Source: Micromonospora zingiberis (GTDB lineage: Bacteria > Actinomycetota > Actinomycetes > Mycobacteriales > Micromonosporaceae). Taken from it: a stretch of DNA of 64,000 nt. The position numbers were made by a program, and so were the translations under genes. The notes beneath the pieces were generated by a model. The model was not told the origin of the DNA. It was given only the letters and a program-made list of their open reading frames with translations, and searched no databases. Numbering within the stretch: the stretch's first letter is position 1; every line of letters starts with the position of its first letter. The stretch is from the NCBI RefSeq assembly GCF_004331455.1, contig NZ_SJJR01000008.1, positions 186,001 to 250,000 on the forward strand. The letters are read 5' to 3'. Below, piece by piece: positions 31,960 to 40,831 of the stretch.

Positions 31960-32810
31960 CCAGCATCGACTCCGCCGGCCGGGACCGCACCGAACCGCCG
32001 AAGATCCGCTTCGACGGCATCGGCAAGGTCTTCCACGGCCGGGGCCGCAGCGTCACCGCACTACAGGACATCAACCTCGACGTCGCCGCCGGGGAGTTCC
32101 TCGTCCTCGTCGGGCCCAGCGGATGCGGCAAGTCCACCCTGCTCGACCTGCTCGGTGGGCTGGCCGCACCGACCAGCGGCCGGATCCTGGTCGACGGGGT
32201 GCCGATCACCGGTCCCGGCCTCGACCGAGGCGTGGTCTTCCAGCAGTACGCGCTGCTGCCCTGGCGCACCGCCCAGGGCAACGTCGAGTTCGGGCTGGAG
32301 GCCAAGGGCGTGCCCCGTCGGGAGCGTGCCGATCGGGCCCGCGAGTACCTGCACCTGGTGGGCCTGTCCGGCTTCCACGACCGCTACCCGCACGAGCTGT
32401 CCGGCGGGATGAAACAGCGGGTGGCCATCGCCCGCAGTCTCGCCTTCGACCCGGACATCCTGCTGATGGACGAGCCTTTCGCGGCCCTGGACGCGCAGAC
32501 CCGCGACGGTCTCCAGGACGAACTGCTGCGCATCTGGCAGCAGACCGGCAAGACCATCGTCTTCATCACCCACGGCATCGAGGAGGCGGTCTACCTCGGT
32601 CAGCGGGTCGCCGTGCTCACCTCCCGCCCCGGCCGTCTCAAGGAGATCGTCGAGATCCCCATCGCCGGCCGTACCGACACCGAGGACCTGCGCTCCGACC
32701 CGGAGTTCACCCGCTACCGGCACCAGATCTGGAGTCTGCTGCGCGACGAGGTCAGCCGCGCCCAGGACCAGGAGTTGGCCCGCAACCGTCAGGAGGCGAG
32801 CGTTGTCTAG
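31956..32810 (+). CDS. ABC importer ATPase (SsuB/TauB-like)
   Basis: A 284-residue ATP-binding subunit: Walker A GPSGCGKST, Q-loop VFQQYALLPW, signature LSGGMKQRVAIARS, Walker B ILLMDEPFAALD and switch His in FITHGIEEAV. This is the nitrate/sulfonate/taurine import subfamily. GTG 31956 overlaps the binding-protein stop, and its own end overlaps the permease start by 8 bp, so the three proteins form one transporter. The longer frame open upstream is a shadow of the binding-protein gene. Confidence 0.9.
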   Translation: MTSIDSAGRDRTEPPKIRFDGIGKVFHGRGRSVTALQDINLDVAAGEFLVLVGPSGCGKSTLLDLLGGLAAPTSGRILVDGVPITGPGLDRGVVFQQYALLPWRTAQGNVEFGLEAKGVPRRERADRAREYLHLVGLSGFHDRYPHELSGGMKQRVAIARSLAFDPDILLMDEPFAALDAQTRDGLQDELLRIWQQTGKTIVFITHGIEEAVYLGQRVAVLTSRPGRLKEIVEIPIAGRTDTEDLRSDPEFTRYRHQIWSLLRDEVSRAQDQELARNRQEASVV

Positions 32811-33699
32811 CGCCACCACGTCCAGCGCCACCATCGCCCGACCCGCCGCGCTGGCCGCCAACCCGGAGGCGCCGGCCCCGGTGGCGACCCCACCGGTCGT
32901 CGAACGACCGGCCGCTGCGGCCCGGCGGTGGGGGAGCAGGGCCATCTCCGTGTTCACCGCCGTCGCCACCCGGCTCGTGGCCATCGGTCTGCTCGCCGCC
33001 GGGTGGGAACTCTTCCCCCGACTCGGGCTCGCCGACGCCACCTTCCTGCCGCCGCTGTCCGAGGTGCTCGTCGCCTGGTGGCAGCTCGCGGCCAGCGGTG
33101 AACTCACCGCCCACCTACAGGCCAGCCTGCTGCGTTCGCTCGGCGGGTTCGGCCTGGCCATCGTCATCGCCATCCCGCTCGGCCTGGTGATCGGCTGGTA
33201 CGCCCCGATCGCCAACCTGCTCAACCCGTTGCTGGAAGTGTTCCGCAACACCGCCGCCCTGGCGTTGCTGCCGGTCTTCGTGCTCATCCTCGGCCTCGGC
33301 GAGACGTCCAAGGTGGCCATCATCCTCTACGCCTGCTCCTGGCCGATCCTGCTGAACACGGTCAGCGGAGTACGCACCGTCGACCCGCTGCTGATCAAGT
33401 CGGCCCGGTCGCTGGGACTCGGTCCGGTACGGCTGTTCCAGAAGGTGGTGCTGCCGGCAGCCGTACCCACCATCTTCACCGGGATCCGGCTCGCCGGGGC
33501 GTACTCGATCCTCATCCTGATCGCCGCCGAGATGGTCGGCGCGAAGGCCGGCCTGGGCTACCTGATCAACTACGCCCAGTACAACTTCGCGGTGCCGGAC
33601 ATGTACGCCGGGATCATCACGATCTCCGCCATCGGCCTGCTCGTCAACCAGCTCCTCGTCCACCTGGAGCGGCGTTTCTCCACCTGGCGCACCCAGTGA
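32803..33699 (+). CDS. ABC importer permease (SsuC/TauC-like)
   Basis: A 298-residue membrane protein with a long Ala/Pro-rich cytoplasmic N-terminus (~45 residues) and six helices. The EAA loop reads LLIKSARSLGLGPVRLFQKVVLPAAVPTIFTGIRLA, typical of the sulfonate/taurine/nitrate permease family. The TTG start at 32803 has AGGAGG eight nt upstream inside the ATPase gene. The N-terminal extension is longer than usual. Confidence 0.88.
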   Translation: MSSATTSSATIARPAALAANPEAPAPVATPPVVERPAAAARRWGSRAISVFTAVATRLVAIGLLAAGWELFPRLGLADATFLPPLSEVLVAWWQLAASGELTAHLQASLLRSLGGFGLAIVIAIPLGLVIGWYAPIANLLNPLLEVFRNTAALALLPVFVLILGLGETSKVAIILYACSWPILLNTVSGVRTVDPLLIKSARSLGLGPVRLFQKVVLPAAVPTIFTGIRLAGAYSILILIAAEMVGAKAGLGYLINYAQYNFAVPDMYAGIITISAIGLLVNQLLVHLERRFSTWRTQ

Positions 33700-33748
33700 T
33701 CCGCACGACCAGCCGCCACCCACGACCGAGTCCCACCCGGAGGGGCAG

Positions 33749-34270
33749 ATGACGATCACCGCAGCGTCCAGTCCGACCACCGGACTCGACCCGGCCCTGT
33801 TCCGCACCCTGCTGCGCCGCCAGGCCAGCACCGTCACCGTGGTCACCGCACCCGGGCAGCCGCCCACCGGGTTCACCGCCACCTCCTTCACCTCGGTGTC
33901 GCTGCGCCCGCCGCTGGTGTCCTTCTGCGTCGACCGGGCCTCGTCGAGCTGGCCGGCGGTGTCCCGGGCCGGGCACGTCGCCGTACACCTGCTCGCCACC
34001 GGCCAGCAGGAACTCGCCCGACGCTTCGCCACCAGCGGAATCGACCGGTTCGCCGAGCCGACCCGGTGGCGGCCGGGACCGTACGACGTGCCGATCCTCG
34101 ACGACCCGCTGGCCTGGTTCCTCTGCCGGCTGATCGACCGGGTGACCGCCGGCGACCACGCGGTGGTCCTGGCCGAACCGGTCGACGGCGGCACCGGCAC
34201 CGGCGATCCACTGCTCTACCACGACGGCCGCTACACCGGCCTCGGTGACCTGTCCGCCCGCACCGCCTGA
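33749..34270 (+). CDS. Flavin reductase (FMN reductase-like)
   Basis: A 173-residue split-barrel flavin reductase: STVTVVTAPGQPPTGFTATSFTSVSLRPPLVSFCVD is the family signature and DHAVVLAEPV the conserved C-terminal strand. Such enzymes use NAD(P)H to make FMNH2 for a partner monooxygenase; the partner here is most likely the LLM monooxygenase at 35205 in the same operon. CGGAGGGG precedes the ATG. Confidence 0.88.
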   Translation: MTITAASSPTTGLDPALFRTLLRRQASTVTVVTAPGQPPTGFTATSFTSVSLRPPLVSFCVDRASSSWPAVSRAGHVAVHLLATGQQELARRFATSGIDRFAEPTRWRPGPYDVPILDDPLAWFLCRLIDRVTAGDHAVVLAEPVDGGTGTGDPLLYHDGRYTGLGDLSARTA

Positions 34271-34287
34271 AACCCAGGAGGACCCTG

Positions 34288-35205
34288 ATGACCCTCACCG
34301 ACACCCGCCTGCACGTGCACCGCATCGGCGGTCGAATCGGCGCCCAGATCAGCGGCGTCGATCTCGCCGCCCCGCTCGACGGCGACACCATCTCCGCCAT
34401 CAACACCGCCCTGCTGCGGCACAAGGCGCTCTTCTTCCGGGAGCAGCAACTCGACGACGAGGCCCAGGTGCGCTTCGCCGCCAGCCTCGGCCAGCTCACC
34501 ACCGCCCACCCGACCGTGCCCGCGTTGGCGGGCAGCGACCACATCCTGGCCGTGGACGGCGGCGAAGGCGCCCGGGCCAACAACTGGCACACCGACGTCA
34601 CCTTCGTGCTCTCCCCGCCGAAGGCGACCACGCTGCGCAGCCTGGTCGTCCCCGAGTACGGCGGAGACACCCTGATCGCCAACACCGCCACCGCCTACAC
34701 CGACCTGCCCGAGCCGCTGCGTCGCCTCGCCGACGGACTCCAGGCGGTGCACAGCAACGACTACGACTACATCCCGCATCCACAGTTCGGCACGGAGGAG
34801 GCGGAGCAGCGGCGCGAGGTATTCGTCTCCACCCGCTACCAGACCGTCCATCCGGTCGTGCGGGTGCACCCGGAGACCGGCGAACCGAACCTGTTCATCG
34901 GCGGGTTCGCCCAACAACTGATCGGACTGTCCCGTACCGAGTCCCGCGACCTGCTGCGCCTGTTGCAGAGCTACGTCACCCGGCCGGAGAACGTGGTGCG
35001 CTGGCGCTGGGCCCCCGGTGACCTGGTGTTGTTCGACAACCGGACCACCCAGCACTACGCCGTGGACGACTACGGCGACCTGCCCCGCCGGCTGCACCGG
35101 GTGACCGTCGCCGGTGACGTGCCGGTCGGCCTCGACGGCCGGCCCAGCTACGTCGTCGAGGGCGACGCCGCGACCCACTACACGCCGACCCCGCAGGACG
35201 CCTGA
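34288..35205 (+). CDS. TauD/TfdA-type alpha-ketoglutarate dioxygenase
   Basis: A 305-residue Fe(II)/2-oxoglutarate dioxygenase. Iron ligands are the HxD in NNWHTDVTF and a distal His in NRTTQHYAVDDY; the 2-oxoglutarate Arg is likely in RRLHRVTVAGD. TauD releases sulfite from taurine; relatives attack alkyl sulfates or phenoxy acids. In this operon, with a sulfonate-type importer, removal of sulfite or sulfate from an organosulfur compound is the best reading. AGGAGG precedes the ATG, and its stop overlaps the next start (TGATG). Confidence 0.9.
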   Translation: MTLTDTRLHVHRIGGRIGAQISGVDLAAPLDGDTISAINTALLRHKALFFREQQLDDEAQVRFAASLGQLTTAHPTVPALAGSDHILAVDGGEGARANNWHTDVTFVLSPPKATTLRSLVVPEYGGDTLIANTATAYTDLPEPLRRLADGLQAVHSNDYDYIPHPQFGTEEAEQRREVFVSTRYQTVHPVVRVHPETGEPNLFIGGFAQQLIGLSRTESRDLLRLLQSYVTRPENVVRWRWAPGDLVLFDNRTTQHYAVDDYGDLPRRLHRVTVAGDVPVGLDGRPSYVVEGDAATHYTPTPQDA

Positions 35206-36587
35206 TGGCGACCCGCGCAGGCCGCCCCGGCCAACTGCACCTCAACGCGTTCCTGCTCAGCGTCGGGCACCACGAGGCCGCCTGGCGGCTGCCGGAGAGC
35301 GACCCGTACGCCGACGCCGACGTCGAACACTTCCGCAACCTGGCCCGCATCGCCGAGGGGGGACGGCTCGACTCGGTCTTCCTCGCCGACAGCCCGGTGC
35401 TGTGGTCCAGCGTGGCTCGCCGCCCGGCGACCGCGCTGGAACCGACCCTGCTGCTTGCCGCGATCGCCGCGACCACCAGCCGGATCGGTCTGATCGCCAC
35501 CGCCTCGACCACCTACAACGAGCCGTACAACCTGGCCCGCCGGTTCGCCTCGCTGGATCACATCAGCGGCGGTCGGGCCGGTTGGAACATCGTCACCACC
35601 GCCGGGCTGGACGCCGCCCGCAACTTCAACCTGGACAGCCTGCCGGCGCACCGGGAACGCTACGAACGGGCGGCCGAGTTCGTCGAGGTGTCCCGCAAGC
35701 TCTGGGACAGTTGGGCCGACGACGCGGTGCTGGCCGACAAGACGGCCGGGGTGTGGGGCGACGACAGCCGGATCCACCCACCGGCGCACACCGGCCGGTT
35801 CTACCAGGTGGCCGGCGCGCTCAACGTGTCGCGTTCACCCCAGGGCCATCCGGTGCTGGTGCAGGCCGGATCGTCGGAGAACGGCCGCGAGTTCGCCGCC
35901 CGGTACGCCGAGGCGGTCTTCACCGCCCACCAGAGTCTCGCCGTGGCCCGCGAATTCCACCAGGACCTCAAGCGGCGGGCACAGCGACATGGCCGCGACC
36001 CGGCCAGCATCAAGGTGCTGCCCGGAATCGTGCCGATCCTCGGTGGCACCGAGGCGCAGGCCCGCGCGTACGCCGAGGAACTCGGCGAGCTGATCAAACC
36101 CGAGTACGCCCTGCCACAACTGGCCGACCTGCTCGGCGTCGGCACCGAGGAACTGCATCTGGACCGCGAGTTGCCGGCCAACCTGCCCAGCGAGAACGAG
36201 ATCGAAGGGGCCAAGAGCCGGCGAACCCTGGTGGTGGAACTGGCCCGCCGGGAGCGCCTCACGGTCCGGGCGCTGATCGTCCGGCTCGGCGGCGGCCGGG
36301 GCCACTACACCGTCGCCGGAACTCCCGAGCAGGTGGCCGACCTGATCACCGACTGGTACGACGCGGGCGCCGCCGACGGCTTCAACGTGATGCCGGCGGT
36401 GCTGCCCCGAGGGCTGACCGAGTTCGTCGACCAGGTGCTACCGATCCTGCGCGACCGTGGCCTGTTCCGCACCGAGTACACCGGCCGCACCCTGCGCGAC
36501 CACTACGGCCTGCCCCGGCCGGCGCCGCACCGGTCGACCACCGCCCCCGACGTCCGGGAACTGGTGACCGGACCGGCCACCAGGTGA
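35205..36587 (+). CDS. FMNH2-dependent monooxygenase, NtaA/SnaA/DszA family
   Basis: A 460-residue luciferase-like monooxygenase. Family signs are LHLNAFLLSVGHHEAAWR, FLADSPVLW, TTYNEPYNLARRFASLDHISGGRAGWNIVTT and HPVLVQAGSSENGREFAARYAEAVF. Members cleave C-N or C-S bonds with FMNH2 from a separate reductase (dibenzothiophene sulfone, nitrilotriacetate, dimethyl sulfone and similar). With the reductase and TauD genes upstream it probably completes release of sulfur from imported organosulfur compounds. It is the last gene of the operon, followed at once by a strong hairpin. Confidence 0.9.
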   Translation: MATRAGRPGQLHLNAFLLSVGHHEAAWRLPESDPYADADVEHFRNLARIAEGGRLDSVFLADSPVLWSSVARRPATALEPTLLLAAIAATTSRIGLIATASTTYNEPYNLARRFASLDHISGGRAGWNIVTTAGLDAARNFNLDSLPAHRERYERAAEFVEVSRKLWDSWADDAVLADKTAGVWGDDSRIHPPAHTGRFYQVAGALNVSRSPQGHPVLVQAGSSENGREFAARYAEAVFTAHQSLAVAREFHQDLKRRAQRHGRDPASIKVLPGIVPILGGTEAQARAYAEELGELIKPEYALPQLADLLGVGTEELHLDRELPANLPSENEIEGAKSRRTLVVELARRERLTVRALIVRLGGGRGHYTVAGTPEQVADLITDWYDAGAADGFNVMPAVLPRGLTEFVDQVLPILRDRGLFRTEYTGRTLRDHYGLPRPAPHRSTTAPDVRELVTGPATR

Positions 36588-36593
36588 CCGTCG

Positions 36594-36626
36594 CCGGCCC
36601 GGCACCACGCGGCGGTGCCGGGCCGG
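36594..36626. terminator. Terminator after the sulfur operon
   Basis: Perfect 13-bp arms (CCGGCCCGGCACC and complement) with a 7-nt loop start seven bases after the monooxygenase stop. The flanking GGTGAC/GTCACC can extend the stem. It also serves the convergent regulator gene. Confidence 0.8.
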
Positions 36627-36704
36627 AGTCACCGCGAACCCGGGCCGCCGGGACCCGACCGGTCCTGGCGGCCCGGCACGTCGCGGGATCGCCGGGGCCG
36701 GTCC

Positions 36705-39700
36705 TCACGCCACCGACCAGGGGCCACCGCGGGCACACAGGTCGTCGCGGGTCCGGGGCGGTACCCCGATCGTGGACATCGCCTCGGTGTAGCGCCGGTA
36801 CGCCTCGCCCGCCTCGCCGTGCCGGCCGGCGGACAGCAGCGTCCGGATGAACTCGCCGTGCACGCCCTCGTCGCAGGGCTCCATCTCGAGCGCCCGGCCG
36901 AGATGGCGGACGCTCTCGTCGACCTCGTGCGCGTGCCGAGCCAGCGCCGCCAGCCGGCGGATCACCTGTAGGTAGCGTCGTCGCGCCTCGTCACGGGTGG
37001 CCCGCGACCAGTCGTCGTACGGCTCGTCCTCCAGGAAGTCGCCCTGGTAACGCCGTTCGGCGAGGAGGAGCGTGGCACGCGCGTCGTCGAACTCACCCTG
37101 CCCGGCGAGGCGTAGGCCGTGCGCGGACTCGGTGAGGAACTCCTCGACGTCGAGTTCGGCGTGGTCGGTGTCGAGCGCCAGACTGGCGTGCGCCGCGACG
37201 ACGAAGTGGTCCGTGGCGGCCCGGCGCTCGGGATCGAGGACCGCGCGCAGGGTGGACAGCGCCACGGACAGCCGGTGGCCGACCCGGGCCGGGTCCTGAC
37301 CGGGCCAGAGCAGCTCACCGAGCTGCTCCCGGGACACCGCTCGACCGCGCCGGGCCGCGAGAATCCGCAGCAGGTCCCGGGCCTTGCGCGACTGCCACGC
37401 CGTGGCCGGCACCGGCGCGCCGTTCACTACCAGCTCGAACCGGCCGAGCGTACGGATCCGGATCCGGGCCACGTCGTGCGTCCGCCCGGTGGCCGGCACC
37501 GGCACGCCGGCCGCCACCAACCGCTCGGCGGCCAGCCGGGCGGCGAGACGCTCCGCCGGATCCGCGCCCGACCGCCGGCCCAGCAGCACCGCCACCCGGT
37601 CGGCCGCCACCCGCGACCCGATGTCGCGCAGGATCGCCAGCGCTTCCCGCCAGGCGTGCCCGGCGGCCTGCGCGTCGCCGCTCGCGGCACCGTGCAGTTC
37701 CAACGCCTCGGCCAGCGCCGCCCGGTCGCGATGTCGCCGGGCCGCCTCGGCGGCCGTCGCCGCGACCTCGGCCGCCCGCTGCCGGTGCCCGGTCTCCAAG
37801 CAAACCCAGCCGAGTGCCAGCCGGGCGATGGCCGAATCCGGTCCGCGTTCCAGCTCGACCGCGCGTCGGGCCAGGGCGGACGCCGTGGCGGCGTCCTCGC
37901 CGGCCAACACCCGGGCCAGACCGGCGAGCGCCGGCACCTGGGCCTGTAGGTCGGCGACCGGCTCGCTGGCCCGCAACGCCTCCTCGTACGCCGCCCGGGC
38001 CAGCGTGGCGCGGCCCCGTAACGCGTGGACCTCCCCGACTCCCAGCAGCGCGTACGCGACCTTGCGGGAACCCATCCGTTGCAACAGCGGAACGGCATGC
38101 TCGTAGCACCCCATCGCCTCGTCCAACCGGCCCAGCCGGAAGTACGCGGTGCCCTCGTTGCACAGCGCCAGGGCGAGCATCGCGGCGTACCCGTTGGCCT
38201 GGGCCAGCTCCACCGCCGGCCGCAGCTCGGCCAGGGCCTGGTCGTAATGACCCTCACCCACCAGCGCGGACGCCCGGTTCGCGCGGATGCGGGTCACCTG
38301 CACGGTGTCCCGCGCGGACTCGGCGGCCCGCAGTGCCTTCTCGTGATGCGCGTCGGCGCCCGGCCGGTCACCGCGCAGTTTGGCCGCCAGGGCGAGCGCG
38401 GCGTGCGCCACGGCGAGCGCGTCGTCCCCGCCCACCGCCGTCGCCGTGGCCAGTGCCTGCCGGGCGTGGTCCGCGCAGGCGGTGGCGTCTCCACTCGTCC
38501 AGTAGGCCGCCGCGCTCCAGGAAAGCAGCCGCACGTTGTCGATGGACGGGTGCGGGTCGAGCCGCCCCCGCCGGAAGATGTCGACGGCGCACCGGGGCTC
38601 ACCACGCAGGTAGTGCACCAGGCCGTACCGCCAGGCCAGGCCGGCGGCGAGGCGCTCCTGCCGCCCGGCCAACCCGGCGTACCCGGTGATCGCGGCATCG
38701 AAGTCGCCGAGGATCTGCGACGCCTCGCCGTGTAACAGGCGCAGGTCGTCGCTGCGGGCCGGTTCGGGCAGCGAACGGTACGCCGCGACGACGTCCTCGG
38801 CGCCGCCCGAGGTGAGCATCCCGGGACCGTGGTCGGTGAGCAGCCGGGCGGTCTGCTCGGCGGCGGCGGCCCGGGCGTACGACCTCAGCGCGGGCACCGG
38901 GCAGCCGCGCTCGGCGTACCAGGGTGCGGCCCTCGCATGCAGGCGGGTCACCTCTGCGGTGGACAGCGGGCGCCACCGGCGGAACACCTCGGCGACGACC
39001 GGCACCACCTGGTACCGCTGCCCGTCCCCGCCCAGCGGACGCAGCAGGCCGGCACGGACCGCCCGGCCCAGCAGCGCCCGGCCCCGCCGGTGCCCGAGCA
39101 ACTGACACAGGTCGGGATGCACCGGATCGAGATGCACCACGTCGCTCAGCAACCGGCGCAGCTCCGCCGGCAGTTCGGCGAACACCTCCCGCACCAGGTA
39201 CGACTCCAGCGGGGTACCCGGACCGGCGAGGTCCGTCCCGTCGGTGCCGCTGACGCTGGCCGTCTTCGCCGCCAGGGCGACCAACGCCGGCCACCCGCCG
39301 GTGACCGCGTGGAGACGGGTGGCGAGCGCCCGGTCGGCCATGCCGTGGTCGGCGAGGACCGCCACCACCTGCTCGGGCGAGAGCGCCAACTGCGCCGGCC
39401 CATGCTCGGCCACGAGTCCCGCCTGTTGCCGTCCGACCGCTGCCGGCGGATGCCGGGTCAGCACCACCATCCGCAGCCGGCGGGGCAGCAACTCCACGAC
39501 CGCCAGTAGCGCCTGCGTCTGCCGCTGCGACAAGCTCGGCACGTCGTCCAGCACGAGCCAGCCCGGTGCGCTGCCGGGCAGTTCCGCGCCCCATCGCGCG
39601 GCCAACGCGGCAATGTGCTCAGGACCGTCGGTCGCCAGCTCCACCGCCTCCGCGCCGTCACACCAGCGCGCCGCGCGGTCACGCAACCAGCCGCGTACGG

Positions 39701-39779
39701 CGAACGTCTTGCCGTAGCCGGCGGCGGCGACGACGAAGGCGCACCGCCGGCTCAGCACCCGATCCTCCGCCACCCCCAT
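36705..39779 (-). CDS. STAND ATPase-TPR-BTAD transcriptional regulator
   Basis: About 1024 residues in reversed SARP order. The N-terminus is a MalT/STAND-like ATPase with P-loop VAAAGYGKT within the first 30 residues and LVLDDVPSL as Walker B. The middle (about 320-750) is TPR-like helices. A winged-helix/BTAD module closes the protein (RIRTLGRFELVVNGAPVP, about 770-1020). ATG 39779 is chosen over the ATG at 39809 because GGAGGGG lies six nt before it. This layout is known among large actinobacterial regulators. The divergent gene encodes a secreted protein, and two TTTGACG repeats 11 bp apart lie in the gap. Ligand and targets are unknown. Confidence 0.82.
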   Translation of the reverse strand: MGVAEDRVLSRRCAFVVAAAGYGKTFAVRGWLRDRAARWCDGAEAVELATDGPEHIAALAARWGAELPGSAPGWLVLDDVPSLSQRQTQALLAVVELLPRRLRMVVLTRHPPAAVGRQQAGLVAEHGPAQLALSPEQVVAVLADHGMADRALATRLHAVTGGWPALVALAAKTASVSGTDGTDLAGPGTPLESYLVREVFAELPAELRRLLSDVVHLDPVHPDLCQLLGHRRGRALLGRAVRAGLLRPLGGDGQRYQVVPVVAEVFRRWRPLSTAEVTRLHARAAPWYAERGCPVPALRSYARAAAAEQTARLLTDHGPGMLTSGGAEDVVAAYRSLPEPARSDDLRLLHGEASQILGDFDAAITGYAGLAGRQERLAAGLAWRYGLVHYLRGEPRCAVDIFRRGRLDPHPSIDNVRLLSWSAAAYWTSGDATACADHARQALATATAVGGDDALAVAHAALALAAKLRGDRPGADAHHEKALRAAESARDTVQVTRIRANRASALVGEGHYDQALAELRPAVELAQANGYAAMLALALCNEGTAYFRLGRLDEAMGCYEHAVPLLQRMGSRKVAYALLGVGEVHALRGRATLARAAYEEALRASEPVADLQAQVPALAGLARVLAGEDAATASALARRAVELERGPDSAIARLALGWVCLETGHRQRAAEVAATAAEAARRHRDRAALAEALELHGAASGDAQAAGHAWREALAILRDIGSRVAADRVAVLLGRRSGADPAERLAARLAAERLVAAGVPVPATGRTHDVARIRIRTLGRFELVVNGAPVPATAWQSRKARDLLRILAARRGRAVSREQLGELLWPGQDPARVGHRLSVALSTLRAVLDPERRAATDHFVVAAHASLALDTDHAELDVEEFLTESAHGLRLAGQGEFDDARATLLLAERRYQGDFLEDEPYDDWSRATRDEARRRYLQVIRRLAALARHAHEVDESVRHLGRALEMEPCDEGVHGEFIRTLLSAGRHGEAGEAYRRYTEAMSTIGVPPRTRDDLCARGGPWSVA

Positions 39780-39882
39780 CTGACGCCCCTCCGATCGCGG
39801 TTGGTCCATGTTCTATTTGGCTCCTCGCCGGCCGTGCTGAACACGCCAGCGTCGCTGTTGCGACAGCAAGCGGATCGATGTC

Positions 39883-39900
39883 TTTGACGCCACTTTGACG
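39883..39900 (+). promoter_or_regulatory. Two heptamer direct repeats between BTAD regulator and secreted-protein gene
   Basis: TTTGACG at 39883 and again at 39894 gives an exact 11-bp period, as expected for a BTAD/SARP dimer site. Nearby at 39855-39868 is a small palindrome GCTGT-TGCG-ACAGC. Control of one or both divergent genes is inferred. Confidence 0.5.
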
Positions 39901-39978
39901 GCGCCCTGAGCCCACTCGCCGACGATTGCCGGGTCCGCGGCCGTGGGGCCGCGAATTCATCGCACCAAGGGGGGTGTC

Positions 39979-40776
39979 ATGACGAGACTGCTGTCGGGAC
40001 GCGCACTGCTGGCCGCGCTGGTCGTCCTGCCGATGCTGGCCACCGCAGCGCCAGCGAGTGCCGCCGACGCGCTGCGGCCGGGGGCCGTCGGCGACGAGCC
40101 GGTCGACCGCGAGATCGAGTTGGCGCGGCTGAGCTACCAGAACGGCGTGCGGGTGACGTTCACCCGGGACGCGGAGTCCGGGGACTGGGGCCTGCGGGAG
40201 GACGGTCAGGTCGAGCGCAACGCACCGCTGGTCGACGACGACGAGCGGGGCATGCTGGCCGCGTACCTGAGCATCACGCCCGCGTCGGTGCCGGTGCCGC
40301 GGGAACTGCTGGCGGAGCCGGCACCGGGCACGCCGACCCCGCCGGAACTGGCGGGCCGCAGCATCGCGTCGTCCCTGGTGGTCGCCGACGACCTGGCCGT
40401 GCCTTCGTCGGATGGTACGGCCGCGCGGAAGATCACGAGCTGCTGGGACCTGTACTTCGACCCGTACCACTGGGCCGAGCTGCCCGGGTATCCCGTTCCC
40501 GCGTCGGTGCACCACCCGGCGAAGACCTACTACTCGGCCGACTTCGGCGGACGGGCGTTGTACGCGCACAGCTATCTGGCCAACTGCAATGGCGGCAACG
40601 CCGCCCGGCACCGGATCTACTACCGGCAGACCGACGGCGACTACGTGAAGCACCACGACTTCTTCGTGCCGTCCTGGACCTGGCAGAAGGTGACGAAGGG
40701 CTCGGTGTACCGCTTCCGCGCCGTGCTCTACGACGGCGCGTGGGGCGACACCCGTAACGGCAAGTACACGGGCTGA
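39979..40776 (+). CDS. Secreted protein of unknown function
   Basis: A 265-residue protein with a Sec signal peptide (TRLLSGRALLAALVVLP ending ATAAPASA/A). The mature part has a polar N-terminal half and a C-terminal half rich in Tyr/His/Trp (SCWDLYFDPYHWAELPGYPVPASVHHP, YYSADFGGRALYAHSYLANC, HDFFVPSWTWQKV) with two Cys that could form one disulfide. No enzyme motif is recognised. The ATG at 39979 follows a G-rich ribosome site; the earlier in-frame start at 39943 would spoil the signal peptide. It is divergent from the BTAD regulator. Confidence 0.75.
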   Translation: MTRLLSGRALLAALVVLPMLATAAPASAADALRPGAVGDEPVDREIELARLSYQNGVRVTFTRDAESGDWGLREDGQVERNAPLVDDDERGMLAAYLSITPASVPVPRELLAEPAPGTPTPPELAGRSIASSLVVADDLAVPSSDGTAARKITSCWDLYFDPYHWAELPGYPVPASVHHPAKTYYSADFGGRALYAHSYLANCNGGNAARHRIYYRQTDGDYVKHHDFFVPSWTWQKVTKGSVYRFRAVLYDGAWGDTRNGKYTG

Positions 40777-40786
40777 CGGACAGGGA

Positions 40787-40821
40787 CTCCGGCGGGTCGC
40801 CGTTCGGGCGACCCGCCGGAG
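40787..40821. terminator. Bidirectional hairpin terminator
   Basis: Perfect 15-bp arms (CTCCGGCGGGTCGCC and complement) with a 5-nt loop lie between the convergent secreted-protein and ABC-2 permease genes. Confidence 0.8.
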
Positions 40822-40831
40822 CCGCCCGGCG

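Noticed and set aside
35205..36587. Pyrimidine-ring monooxygenase RutA working with the RutB-like hydrolases at 47-48 kb
   Set aside because: The monooxygenase is 11 kb away inside a sulfur operon and its motifs fit the NtaA/SnaA/DszA family.
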